A stretch of 64,000 bases of DNA from Nitrososphaeria archaeon (lineage in GTDB: Archaea; Thermoproteota; Nitrososphaeria; JACIWG01), in NCBI GenBank assembly GCA_029776065.1, contig JARVJP010000006.1, positions 106,841-170,840 on the forward strand, read 5' to 3'. Position numbers and translations under genes: made by a program. The notes beneath the pieces were generated by a model that searched no databases, was not told the origin of the DNA, and saw nothing but the letters and a program-made list of their open reading frames with translations. Below are positions 18,149-25,716 of this stretch, piece by piece. Numbering within the stretch: position 1 is the first letter of the stretch; every line of letters starts with the position of its first letter.

Positions 18149-19332
18149 GGTAGAAGCCTACCTCTCTTCGATCTTTCCCTAAGTTCGTCAATTGTCCAGA
18201 CCCACGACTTACCCTTCTTTAAGTCAACGAAGTGAACCCTCGCAGTGCAGCAGATACAGGGATCGATTGAGCCATACGATATAGGCACATCCCCGATGTT
18301 GACAACATACCTACCCTTAGATGTCAGCATCGCTCTTAAAGCACCTAAGTTGGCCAAGGTCGGTGTCCTAACTTTATACCTATATGGCTTCAATGCGCCC
18401 TCGGATAGTGTGTAGTGGAACAGCTCACCCCTAGGGGCTTCTACGCGAGTCAACGCTTCACCAGCGTTCGGCTTCATGGGTAACTTAACCCTATACGGGC
18501 CTTCAGGGAGGTTCTTCAGGGCGGTGCGTATCATGTTAACGCATTCAAAGAGCTCTTGCGCTCTTACAACAATCCTCGCGAAGACATCACAAGTGTCGTA
18601 TGTTATTACATTGAAGGGAACATCCGAGTGAGCAGCGTACGGGTCATCAGCTCTGATGTCGTTCTTAACTCCAGAAGCTCTTAGGACAGGCCCAACCGCG
18701 CACGTAGCCTTAGCTTCTTCTGGGGAGAGATAGCCAACCCCTTGTGTCCTCTTAGCTATCGTCCTCTCAGTCAAAGCCACCTTTACATAGTACTTGGTCC
18801 TTTCTTCAACAATATCCATGGTCTTTAGAAGTTTATCTGCAAGGTTTGGAGGAATATCTCTTCTCACGCCACCTATCTGGCTATACTCTGTGGTGACCCT
18901 GTTACCCGTTATTGCTTCAAGCATGTCCATGACAGCTTCACGGTCTCTCCACGTGTACATGAACATCGTGTTAAACCCGATTTCGAAGGCAGCTATCCCG
19001 AGCCATAGAAGGTGGCTGTGTATCCTACTTAGCTCTTCAACGACAAGCCTCAGATACTGTGCCCTAGGAGGGATTTCTTTATCGTAAAGCTTTTCCACGT
19101 TAAGAGTGTAACATAGTCCATGCGCTGCATTACATATCCCACAGATCCTTTCAACCAGCGGTAAACCTTGAAAATAGGTCTTGGTTTCGAGAAGTTTCTC
19201 TATCCCTCTATGCATGTAGCTGACGTCAAAGTCTACGCCAACAACCGTTTCGCCCTCCAACTCAAGCTTTAGGAGGAGCGGTTCCGGCAGAGCTGGATGC
19301 ATAGGCCCAATAGGAACATCGAAGGTGGACAT
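18145..19332 (-). CDS. [NiFe]-hydrogenase large subunit, group 4 (NuoD-like)
   Basis: 395 residues of the NuoD/hydrogenase large-subunit family. Both cysteine pairs that hold the Ni-Fe centre are present: RICGIC (L1, near residue 65) and DPCICCTAR (L2, near residue 365). True complex I NuoD lacks these cysteines. Combined with the hydrogenase-type small subunit, this points to an energy-converting group 4 hydrogenase that reduces protons (or oxidises hydrogen) while driving the membrane arm. The C-terminus after L2 is about 25 residues longer than a simple processed end (VHFVDLKKGKSWVWTIDELR...), so endoproteolytic processing may be absent, as in some group 4 enzymes. The 3' end overlaps the NuoH-like gene. 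Confidence 0.9.
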   Translation of the reverse strand: MSTFDVPIGPMHPALPEPLLLKLELEGETVVGVDFDVSYMHRGIEKLLETKTYFQGLPLVERICGICNAAHGLCYTLNVEKLYDKEIPPRAQYLRLVVEELSRIHSHLLWLGIAAFEIGFNTMFMYTWRDREAVMDMLEAITGNRVTTEYSQIGGVRRDIPPNLADKLLKTMDIVEERTKYYVKVALTERTIAKRTQGVGYLSPEEAKATCAVGPVLRASGVKNDIRADDPYAAHSDVPFNVITYDTCDVFARIVVRAQELFECVNMIRTALKNLPEGPYRVKLPMKPNAGEALTRVEAPRGELFHYTLSEGALKPYRYKVRTPTLANLGALRAMLTSKGRYVVNIGDVPISYGSIDPCICCTARVHFVDLKKGKSWVWTIDELRERSKRGRLLP

Positions 19333-19799
19333 TACTCAAACCCCTCTCTAAGTGGAGCATTATGCTTCGATTCAAAAGATCTCCTTAGGGGGTAGACGCC
19401 TTCTGGCCAATCATCAGGTAACACAAAACGCTTGAGATTAGGGTGCGCTTCAAAGACAACCCCCAATAGTTCGTGTATCTCTCGTTCGTAAAATTCTGCG
19501 CCAGGTATTAGGTCGCATATAGAAGGAGCCTTTGGTGTTTCCTTTCCTATAGTTGTGCGGACTGAGATACACAGGCCTGTTCCAAGGTGAGCCATGATTT
19601 CTATCCCATCCTTGACTTCTATGCCGGTGATGGTTTCAAGATGGTACATGCCCTTCGAGAGTACTAAGTATTTTATGACATCGCTATAGGAGTCAATAGG
19701 GACCTTAACGTAAACCCGCATCTTCTGGATTTTATGCTCAAATATTTTGTCTCCAAAGGCTTCTTTCAGCTCTCTTAGGACCTCTTCTTCCATGCTCAT
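19332..19799 (-). CDS. nuoC: NuoC-like subunit (30 kDa)
   Basis: 155 residues. The C-terminal signature EREIHELLGVVFEAHPNLKRFVLPDDWPEGVYPLRRSF is the 30-kDa subunit pattern (ERExxDxxGIxFxGHPxLxRIL.pddWxGxPLRKD). It has no cofactor and joins the catalytic large and small subunits. The end shares a base with the following start, and its own start overlaps the upstream stop by 4 nt. Confidence 0.92.
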   Translation of the reverse strand: MSMEEEVLRELKEAFGDKIFEHKIQKMRVYVKVPIDSYSDVIKYLVLSKGMYHLETITGIEVKDGIEIMAHLGTGLCISVRTTIGKETPKAPSICDLIPGAEFYEREIHELLGVVFEAHPNLKRFVLPDDWPEGVYPLRRSFESKHNAPLREGFE

Positions 19800-20221
19800 T
19801 TACTTTCACCGATCTTTTTCAAAAGGAAAGATAGACCATTAATGATGTTCTCAGGTTTTACAGGACACCCTGATATGTAAGCGGTCACTGGAATAACTGA
19901 GTCAACCCCAGGATAGACGTTGTAAGCACCACGATAAACACCACTACTCGTAGCACAGGTTCCGACTGCGACAACATACTTTGGCTCAGGCATCTGCTCA
20001 TATATCCTTAGAAGCCTGTCACGTACCTGTCTTGTAACAGGACCTGTGACTAACAGAATATCAGCGTGCCTGATCGAGCCCTTCAAGACAGCCCCAAACC
20101 GTTCAATATCATAGCGTGGCGTCAGACAAGCCAGGATTTCTATGTCACATGCGTTACATGAGCCTGTGCAGAAGTGGGCGATCCAAGGGCTCTTACTTCT
20201 AGCCCAGCTTACTAACCCCAT
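19796..20221 (-). CDS. Hydrogenase small subunit, group 4 (NuoB-like)
   Basis: 141 residues. Cluster-binding cysteines: FCTGSCNACDIE, VAVGTCATSSG and YISGCPVKPE. The CNAC pair (Cys-x-x-Cys) is the arrangement in [NiFe]-hydrogenase small subunits, whereas NuoB has two adjacent cysteines. It holds the proximal [4Fe-4S] cluster next to the Ni-Fe site of the large subunit. ATG start lies 2 nt after the end of the NuoA-like gene. Confidence 0.9.
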   Translation of the reverse strand: MGLVSWARSKSPWIAHFCTGSCNACDIEILACLTPRYDIERFGAVLKGSIRHADILLVTGPVTRQVRDRLLRIYEQMPEPKYVVAVGTCATSSGVYRGAYNVYPGVDSVIPVTAYISGCPVKPENIINGLSFLLKKIGESK

Positions 20222-20223
20222 AT

Positions 20224-20574
20224 TTAGGCCCTCCGACCAAATGCAACGAGAGCAAATGATACGACCCCTACGTAGGCTAAGACCCCCAGTTTGCTTACCA
20301 AGTCTAGAGTACCACCGAATGGCCCAAGCGAGAAGAAGAGAAGAAGAGCTATAACATCGAATATTATAAAGAGTAAAGCGTAATCAAAAAGCTTTATATT
20401 GACAGGGACAAGCTCATGCTCAATTCTTTCACCCCCTGTGTATGGGAGGACCTTATCCTCTGACTTAGGGGCTTTTGGAGAGATTTCTGCCCCGATCCAA
20501 AATATGATCGCGGCCACCATTAAAGCAACAAAGAACATGTAGGCAACAAAGAGGGTCAATTTCACTGCTCCCAA
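20224..20574 (-). CDS. nuoA: NuoA-like membrane subunit
   Basis: 116 residues, three membrane helices. Motifs: PKSEDKVLPYTGGERIEHELVPVNIKLFDYALLFIIFDVIALLLFF (usual NuoA: KxxxYECG...FxxRFYxxAxxFIIFDxExxFLYPW). The usual Cys of YECG is Thr here (YTGGE). First gene of the eleven-gene operon; TTG 20574 is the outermost start and GTG 20565 an alternative. A TATA element 25-30 nt upstream implies an almost leaderless operon mRNA. Confidence 0.9.
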   Translation of the reverse strand: MGAVKLTLFVAYMFFVALMVAAIIFWIGAEISPKAPKSEDKVLPYTGGERIEHELVPVNIKLFDYALLFIIFDVIALLLFFSLGPFGGTLDLVSKLGVLAYVGVVSFALVAFGRRA

Positions 20575-20593
20575 TCAAGATACCATAAAAATT

Positions 20594-20602
20594 GTATATA
20601 AG
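20594..20602 (-). promoter_or_regulatory. TATA promoter of the hydrogenase operon
   Basis: On the minus strand the sequence reads cttatatac about 25-30 nt before the first start codon at 20574, the archaeal TATA position. Transcription would begin at or a base or two before the start codon, giving a leaderless message. Confidence 0.6.
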
Positions 20603-20723
20603 AATTTTTTGTCATAGGATCTGCTTAGCTCTACTAGTGACCACATATTATAATTAAAGGACAGATCAAAGAATTTGATAGATATGTATGAGTTGAATCT
20701 TAAATGTCGGTTAACCAGCTACC

Positions 20724-21734
20724 TTAAATTAGGTTCTTATGTTGAAGGTTCTTAGGAAGGGCATACGCTTCAATCACACTACAGAAGGTACTTTTCTTGT
20801 TCCAAAACTTCACTTTAACTGGCGTATCTCTTGGAGCCTTCGAATAAGAGATAATATGTGAAGCAGCCGTTTTCATCGAGTCTGCTGAGAAGTCCCCGAT
20901 ATATATGCCAACTGGACCCTTGTGGTCTACGGCTGTAAAGAGCGTGTCTTCGTCAGAGACCAGATCCATAACAGCTTTGTTCTCTGATTCGTTTCTACAG
21001 ATAATGATCTTGTTCTTATCGTCAAGTCTGAAGTGCCTACCAAATCTGAGGAGAAGAACGTCCTTTAAATCGAAGTTTCGACAATACTTCTTTAAGTCCC
21101 TGAACCTTCTACCAAAAGCCGATTCCGTGAGTAGACATCCTCCCGCAGGTGTTGGATAGACCTTTATCCCTAGCTGTTCAGCCAGCTTCATCTGAGCTCT
21201 CCTTCCCCTACCTTGAAGATCGAACATCGCCTCCCTCTTCACCAATCCCTTTTTTTCTGGAATCGTCTCAGGGAGTAGCTTACCTGATAGTGGCCTCACT
21301 ACGAGTCCTTCGACACCCGCTTCCTTGTCAATCACCATCAGCCTCTGCACCTTCTGTGAGAAAGGCCGCTGCCCAACAACTTCCCCCGTAGCTATGAAGT
21401 CTGCACCCTCTAGGTCCATAACCTTCTTAGCATACTTGAGCATATAGATCCGGCAGTCGACGCATGGGTTCACAGACCTACCATACCCATACCTTGGATT
21501 CTTCAAGACTTCAAGGTATTCATTATCTACACCCACAGTTATTACATTAACACCTAATCTCCTAGTGTTATCGGCAACGCTCTGATAGACCCTATTGTTT
21601 GAACCTGTACAAAAGAAATCAAAGTTTAATGCAATCACATCCACACCCATCGAAACCAGAGAGTAGAGAGCGATAGTGCTATCTAACCCCCCTGAGTATA
21701 GCAGGACTGCCTTAGGCTTCTTGTCGGTGGGCAT
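20724..21734 (-). CDS. PP-loop ATP pyrophosphatase, ThiI/MnmA-like tRNA thiolation enzyme
   Basis: 336 residues. N-terminal PP-loop LLYSGGLDSTIALYSL binds ATP; NPCVDCRIYMLKYA gives a CxxC pair; ATGEVVGQRPFSQ is the MnmA/ThiI-like loop, and a later Cys lies in PTPAGGCLLTE. The C-terminal 100 residues (LRFGRHFRLDDKNKIIICRNESEN) resemble the small NFACT-R/DUF814-like module found fused to some thiouridine synthases. It probably activates a tRNA uridine for sulfur insertion; which position is unknown. Monocistronic, with 149 nt to the hydrogenase operon. Confidence 0.78.
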   Translation of the reverse strand: MPTDKKPKAVLLYSGGLDSTIALYSLVSMGVDVIALNFDFFCTGSNNRVYQSVADNTRRLGVNVITVGVDNEYLEVLKNPRYGYGRSVNPCVDCRIYMLKYAKKVMDLEGADFIATGEVVGQRPFSQKVQRLMVIDKEAGVEGLVVRPLSGKLLPETIPEKKGLVKREAMFDLQGRGRRAQMKLAEQLGIKVYPTPAGGCLLTESAFGRRFRDLKKYCRNFDLKDVLLLRFGRHFRLDDKNKIIICRNESENKAVMDLVSDEDTLFTAVDHKGPVGIYIGDFSADSMKTAASHIISYSKAPRDTPVKVKFWNKKSTFCSVIEAYALPKNLQHKNLI

Positions 21735-21977
21735 TCAAACCAACATTGGACTAGGTACTACTGTTAAACATTTCCAAAAAAGTTGATCAGGTTAAAGAAA
21801 AGTCGAATCAAACCATCATCTAATCTTATACTACAACGTAAACCAAATCCATAAACCAATCTTTTTATCAGCTATACTTATTTGCCATATGATATGAGCC
21901 TAGGATTTCCTAGTGCATCTAGAGAACTTCTAAGACTGAAAACTACTAGCCTGGAGAGAATTAAATTTTAGACGTGT

Positions 21978-22961
21978 TTATAATTCGTTTACTATACCAG
22001 GGATTTTAGGAAAAGGTTGAACTTCACCGATATGGTTAGCGCCCACAATCCATGTGACAATACGTTCTACACCGATCCCAGCACCTGCAGTTTGCTTAAG
22101 CCGCCCCTCTTTTGAGAGCTTTAATAAAAGCGAGAAGTTCTCCTTCCTAATACCGTCCCTCTCAATCTTTTTTAAGATCTTATTGTACTCCCACTCTCTC
22201 TTCGCACCCGATAGGACTTCACCATATTTTGGAACAATAAGGTCGTAGTTATCCCATCTACCAGTGACCTCTTCAAAGTCGTAGAACTCTCTAGGAATGT
22301 TTACAACCCAAACAGGCTCTTTTATAACCTTAGGCAAAAGTGTTTCCCAAGAGCCCCCATACTCCTTCTCTAGCTCTTCACGGTCAAAAACCTTGAATGG
22401 GCTTTTAGGAATCTTTAAGACGTCGTACTGCCCAAGCTGTGTCAACTCCGCTTCACAACCCTTCCTCAAGTCTTCAACAAGTTTGATGACCACCCTCTCG
22501 ACCAAGGATCGGATTGCCGATGAAGATGCACCCCTTACCTCGAAATCCAGTTGAGAGAATTCGTAAGCGTGCCAGCCGGTTGACTTCCTCTCCCTTTTCT
22601 CAACTCTAACATTAGGAGAGAGGGTGAAGAGTTTTGGGTAAGCAAGCGAGCATGCCACCATCTTGTGCACGATCATGCTCAAGGTAGTCCTCACGGTCTC
22701 ACCGTAAATCTCGGTTTCGATCCTCTTCTCGATCGAGGACCCAGGATCAGGCCAGAGGGGGTCAGTAGACTTAGAGAAGATTACAGGGAGAAGCCAATCA
22801 AAGTCTTCATCTAAAAACGAGGTGGTGAGCGACTTCAGCGTCCTTGTAAAGACCTTGCCAATAACCACTTTCCTCAAGATTTCTTCATCACTCATCATTT
22901 CCAATGGTTTAGGCAGGCCCAAGTTTAGGCTAACATCCCTTAAGCTGGTCTGTGTACGCAT
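21978..22961 (-). CDS. Archaeal asparagine synthetase (AsnRS/AspRS-related, class II fold)
   Basis: About 327 residues. It has the class II aminoacyl-tRNA synthetase catalytic core (motif 3: TAGAGIGVERIVTWI) but no N-terminal anticodon-binding OB domain, the layout of the archaeal asparagine synthetase A type that makes asparagine from aspartate and ammonia with ATP. ATG 22961 is preferred because an A/T element (tatttaaaa region, 22981-22989) sits at leaderless distance; ATG 22994 would add eleven residues. It diverges from an Lrp/AsnC-family regulator gene. Confidence 0.82.
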   Translation of the reverse strand: MRTQTSLRDVSLNLGLPKPLEMMSDEEILRKVVIGKVFTRTLKSLTTSFLDEDFDWLLPVIFSKSTDPLWPDPGSSIEKRIETEIYGETVRTTLSMIVHKMVACSLAYPKLFTLSPNVRVEKRERKSTGWHAYEFSQLDFEVRGASSSAIRSLVERVVIKLVEDLRKGCEAELTQLGQYDVLKIPKSPFKVFDREELEKEYGGSWETLLPKVIKEPVWVVNIPREFYDFEEVTGRWDNYDLIVPKYGEVLSGAKREWEYNKILKKIERDGIRKENFSLLLKLSKEGRLKQTAGAGIGVERIVTWIVGANHIGEVQPFPKIPGIVNEL

Positions 22962-23064
22962 GCCAAAAAGGGAAATAGTATTATTTAAAAACATTATGCC
23001 ATATAAGTTGGCAAATAGTCAGAAAAAAGACATAAATATAGCTTAATATTAGCATTATGTCGAA

Positions 23065-23508
23065 ATGTTAGATAATAAAGATAGGCAAATACTACAGCAG
23101 CTAATAGAAGATGGTAGAAAGCCGGTTGTGGAAATAGCAGATGAACTTAACATGCCACGAGCAACCGTACAAGAAAGGATTAAAAAAATGATTAAAGATG
23201 GTGTAATTAAGAAGATTTCTGCCGTTCCAGACTACTCTAAAATCGGTAAACAGGTTACAGCGTTTATCCTAGTCTCATTCAGTGGAGAAAGCAACTATTC
23301 TCAGAGAAGCCTCGCCGAAGAAATCTCGAAGATACCTGAGGTATATGAAGTCTCTTTGATATCAGGGGAGTGGGACATAATTCTAAAGGTAAGAGCGGCC
23401 TCTGTTGAAGACATCGGACGACTCGTAATCGATAAACTCCGAATGATGAGGGGAATACAGAAGACTCAGACATGCGTCTCTTTTCAAACGATAAAGGAAA
23501 GTCATTAA
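23065..23508 (+). CDS. Lrp/AsnC-family transcriptional regulator
   Basis: 147 residues: N-terminal helix-turn-helix (DRQILQQLIEDGRKPVVEIADELNMPRATVQERIKKM, residues 5-43) and C-terminal RAM ligand domain (about 65-140, VYEVSLISGEWDIILKVRA). It shares a 100-nt divergent promoter region with the asparagine synthetase gene, echoing the asnC-asnA pair of enteric bacteria, so asparagine-responsive control is a reasonable guess. A TATA element (ataaatata, 23031-23039) lies about 27 nt before ATG 23065. Confidence 0.9.
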   Translation: MLDNKDRQILQQLIEDGRKPVVEIADELNMPRATVQERIKKMIKDGVIKKISAVPDYSKIGKQVTAFILVSFSGESNYSQRSLAEEISKIPEVYEVSLISGEWDIILKVRAASVEDIGRLVIDKLRMMRGIQKTQTCVSFQTIKESH

Positions 23509-23672
23509 GGCGTGCTCAACCTTCAACCATCGCTACTGGAGGATAAATTTTTCGCCATTACCTAAGTCTGTATGATTAAAAAAATTGTTCATTTTAACAA
23601 CTCTTCCTAAAAGACACTTTAAAAGAAGATAAGAAGGCTTAAATTAGCACTTTTCCTAAAAAAATTGATATT

Positions 23673-24014
23673 ATGGCGAGTAATATAATTATACGGGAAA
23701 AGGATGGGACACCTACTCGCCAGCATATTTCATCTGGGAACGATTTTCAAGAGGCTTTTCGAATTCTCATCATGGCGTACAGCGACGACATCAAATTTCA
23801 GATCCTTAAGTGCCTCTGCGAAAAAGAAGTAGCCTCCATGAGGGAGATCGCGAGGTGTGTTGGGATAAGCCCGAAGAACATAACCAAGTACCTTGACCAA
23901 CTTCAACTTAAAGGAATAGTTGAAGTTGCTTATAGCAGATCAAATATCAAACTCTATAAGATCACAGAAGAGGCTAGCTTGATCAAGAGAGCCTTTCCTT
24001 CGGCTCAATCTTAA
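23673..24014 (+). CDS. Winged-helix regulator (ArsR-like)
   Basis: 113 residues. The core FQILKCLCEKEVASMREIARCVGISPKNITKYLDQLQLKGIVEVA is a winged helix with a classical helix-turn-helix, followed by a wing and a short tail. No effector-binding cysteines in the ArsR metal-site arrangement are evident. A TATA-like element sits about 27-35 nt before ATG 23673, implying a leaderless message. Its 3' end overlaps the convergent zinc-ribbon gene by 32 nt. Target genes are unknown; the pilus-like operon lies 0.4 kb downstream on the same strand. Confidence 0.8.
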   Translation: MASNIIIREKDGTPTRQHISSGNDFQEAFRILIMAYSDDIKFQILKCLCEKEVASMREIARCVGISPKNITKYLDQLQLKGIVEVAYSRSNIKLYKITEEASLIKRAFPSAQS

Positions 24015-24144
24015 GAAACAACGACTTCGAGCTACTGACCATCTTTATACGATAGCATCTATGGCAAAAAGGGCATTCTGGCTCAAAGTCCTCAGCCCTA
24101 AATTGCCTACCACAGCTACATAAAACTGTGAAAGCGATATCCAT
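23983..24144 (-). CDS. Small zinc-ribbon protein
   Basis: About 53 residues from ATG 24144 (TTG 24165 possible). CSCG near the start and CPFCHRC later make two cysteine knuckles, consistent with a zinc ribbon. A good TATA element on the minus strand (tttataaa, about 24189-24196) supports real expression. Function unknown; such ribbons usually bind nucleic acid or protein. Confidence 0.6.
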   Translation of the reverse strand: MDIAFTVLCSCGRQFRAEDFEPECPFCHRCYRIKMVSSSKSLFLKIEPKERLS

Positions 24145-24345
24145 TAGCTTAACCGCTGTGACCAATACAACTTAGATTAGGTAGCTTCTTTATAAATCTA
24201 ATTAGCGACGTGAGTATAGCATAAAAACACATGTCTTTTACTTGGTTTACATATTTCTAAAAAGAAACGTACATTACCCATTACTGATAACCTATTTTAT
24301 AATTATCCTAGCTGAAAATGGCTATGGAACATATTATCAACAAAT

Positions 24346-24422
24346 TAGCTCGGGGGACTAAATGGGGATCAGCCCCCGTTAAAGCCGAAAGCGATGATAG
24401 CTCCCCGAAAATATAGGGTGAT
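24346..24422 (+). promoter_or_regulatory. Structured 5' leader of the TasA-like operon (riboswitch-like)
   Basis: The leader just before ATG 24431 can fold in two exclusive ways. CGGGGG (24351-24356) pairs with CCCCCG (24373-24378), exposing GGGGA (24364-24368) in the loop, which can pair with TCCCC (24402-24406) as a pseudoknot. Alternatively TCGGGG (24350-24355) pairs with CCCCGA (24403-24408). A short GNRA-type element (GCCGAAAGC, 24384-24392) lies between. The ribosome site GGTGAT (24417-24422) follows 9 nt after the last pairing. Most archaeal genes here look leaderless, so this leader stands out. No known class is assigned. Confidence 0.5.
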
Positions 24423-24430
24423 GTAATAAA

Positions 24431-24997
24431 ATGATGAAGAAAACAATGGCAATGTTCTTTACAATAATGCTAGCCGTATCACTCGTAGGCGTCGCATATG
24501 GCCTATGGTCTGAAACCTTGGTCATAAACGGAAAAGTCTACACCGGAGAAGTTGACGCAGAATGGACAGTCGGAGAAGGATGGGACACCGAAATACCTGG
24601 AAAAGACTACAGCAATATTACAGGGTATGTAACAGATGGTGGAAAGGTATTAGTCGTTGAAGTCAAGAACGCATATCCTTGCATTGACTACTACCTGCCG
24701 GTGGATATAAACAACACAGGCACGATACCATGGATCATACAGAATATTACAGTAGACTTCAGTAACCTTCCAGAAGGAACCGAAATATCCTTCGCACCCG
24801 ATCCAGAATTAAATCCTGACATCGCTATTGGAGTACAAGTCCATCCGAATCAGGAAGCATACGGATTGCTTCATGTGCACCTAAACAATAACGCAACAGA
24901 ACTCACAACGTACACGTTCACAGTGACCGTGACAGTCTGGCAGTGGAACGAATACCTAATGGTTTATCCCCCTCTGCCCAACGATGGTGCGGAGTAA
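24431..24997 (+). CDS. TasA/camelysin-like secreted fibre protein 1
   Basis: 188 residues. Signal peptide (MMKKTMAMFFTIMLAVSLVGVAYG) followed by LWSETLVINGKVYTGEVDAEW, the short pattern after the cleavage region in TasA/camelysin proteins (strand, G-x-x-x-TG-x-L/V-D). A beta-rich body follows, with the block NAYPCIDYYLPVDINNTGTIPWII that recurs in the next gene. In bacteria TasA forms matrix fibres, and in Pyrobaculum its homologue forms bundling pili. GGTGAT before the start gives good initiation. First gene of the secreted-protein operon; probably processed by the SipW-like peptidase at 25717. Confidence 0.72.
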   Translation: MMKKTMAMFFTIMLAVSLVGVAYGLWSETLVINGKVYTGEVDAEWTVGEGWDTEIPGKDYSNITGYVTDGGKVLVVEVKNAYPCIDYYLPVDINNTGTIPWIIQNITVDFSNLPEGTEISFAPDPELNPDIAIGVQVHPNQEAYGLLHVHLNNNATELTTYTFTVTVTVWQWNEYLMVYPPLPNDGAE

Positions 24998-25023
24998 CCC
25001 TAAAGAAACTGGTGAACTAAAAC

Positions 25024-25662
25024 ATGATCAACAAAAAGATGATGGCGATGCCTATACTTCTTGTCATGGTCCTTTCAATAGTTGGGATATCATATGGCCT
25101 CTGGTCTGAGACCCTTTTCTTAAACGGCACGGTAGGAACAGGAGAGTTAGACATAGAAATCAAAGGCCCATTTAAACCATTAGATGGCCCAAGTACCTTA
25201 GACTGGAATGGTAACTGTACATGGGACACATGGCAAACCGATAAAGACGTTGGTGGGCCAACAGTGATGACTCCGTATGATAGCGACGGTGATGGAGACT
25301 ACGATAAGCTGAACATAACTTTAGTGAACGTATATCCATATTACCTTGAAGACCCAAGCTTCTGGGTACACAACGATGGAACTATACCATTCATAATCGA
25401 AATGGTGAAGATAAACGGCGTCCCGGTAAAAATTGGCGAGACAGTCTTCCTAGACTTAACAGGCGATGGTAAAGACGATATCAAAATAATGTGGGGCAAC
25501 TCTATAGGTTGGCAAGGACACCCATGTCAATCTCATGAAATCAGCTTTTTGATTCTTGTCCTGCAAGACGCGCCAGAGAACGCGTGTCTGAGCTTTATCG
25601 TAGAGATCGTCGCTTATCAGTACAACGAATCCTCCTTCTTTACGACTACAAGTCCTGCGTAA
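25024..25662 (+). CDS. TasA/camelysin-like secreted fibre protein 2, with calcium-type loops
   Basis: 212 residues, paralogous to the preceding product: signal peptide, GLWSETLFLNGTVGTGELDIEI at the mature end and the block NVYPYYLEDPSFWVHNDGTIPFIIEMV. Inserted are two acidic loops, DSDGDGDYDKLN (about residue 86) and DLTGDGKDD (about 147), of the DxDGDGxxD type that usually binds calcium. Four cysteines could form disulfides. GGTGA lies 8 nt before ATG. It may be a second fibre subunit or a cap; function is inferred from family and context. Confidence 0.72.
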   Translation: MINKKMMAMPILLVMVLSIVGISYGLWSETLFLNGTVGTGELDIEIKGPFKPLDGPSTLDWNGNCTWDTWQTDKDVGGPTVMTPYDSDGDGDYDKLNITLVNVYPYYLEDPSFWVHNDGTIPFIIEMVKINGVPVKIGETVFLDLTGDGKDDIKIMWGNSIGWQGHPCQSHEISFLILVLQDAPENACLSFIVEIVAYQYNESSFFTTTSPA

Positions 25663-25716
25663 GGTAAATACTGACTCGAGGATTCTCCCCCTATTTATTG
25701 GCTTTAGGCGAAAAAA

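Noticed and set aside
10877..20574. Annotation as NADH:quinone oxidoreductase (complex I) or F420H2 dehydrogenase
   Set aside because: Both Ni-Fe cysteine pairs and the hydrogenase-type small-subunit cysteines are present, and no NADH- or F420-binding subunit is encoded.
24346..24422. Naming the leader a fluoride (crcB) riboswitch
   Set aside because: The hairpin, A-rich joint and pseudoknot order are similar, but the conserved core bases do not align convincingly and the downstream genes are not fluoride exporters or metabolic enzymes.
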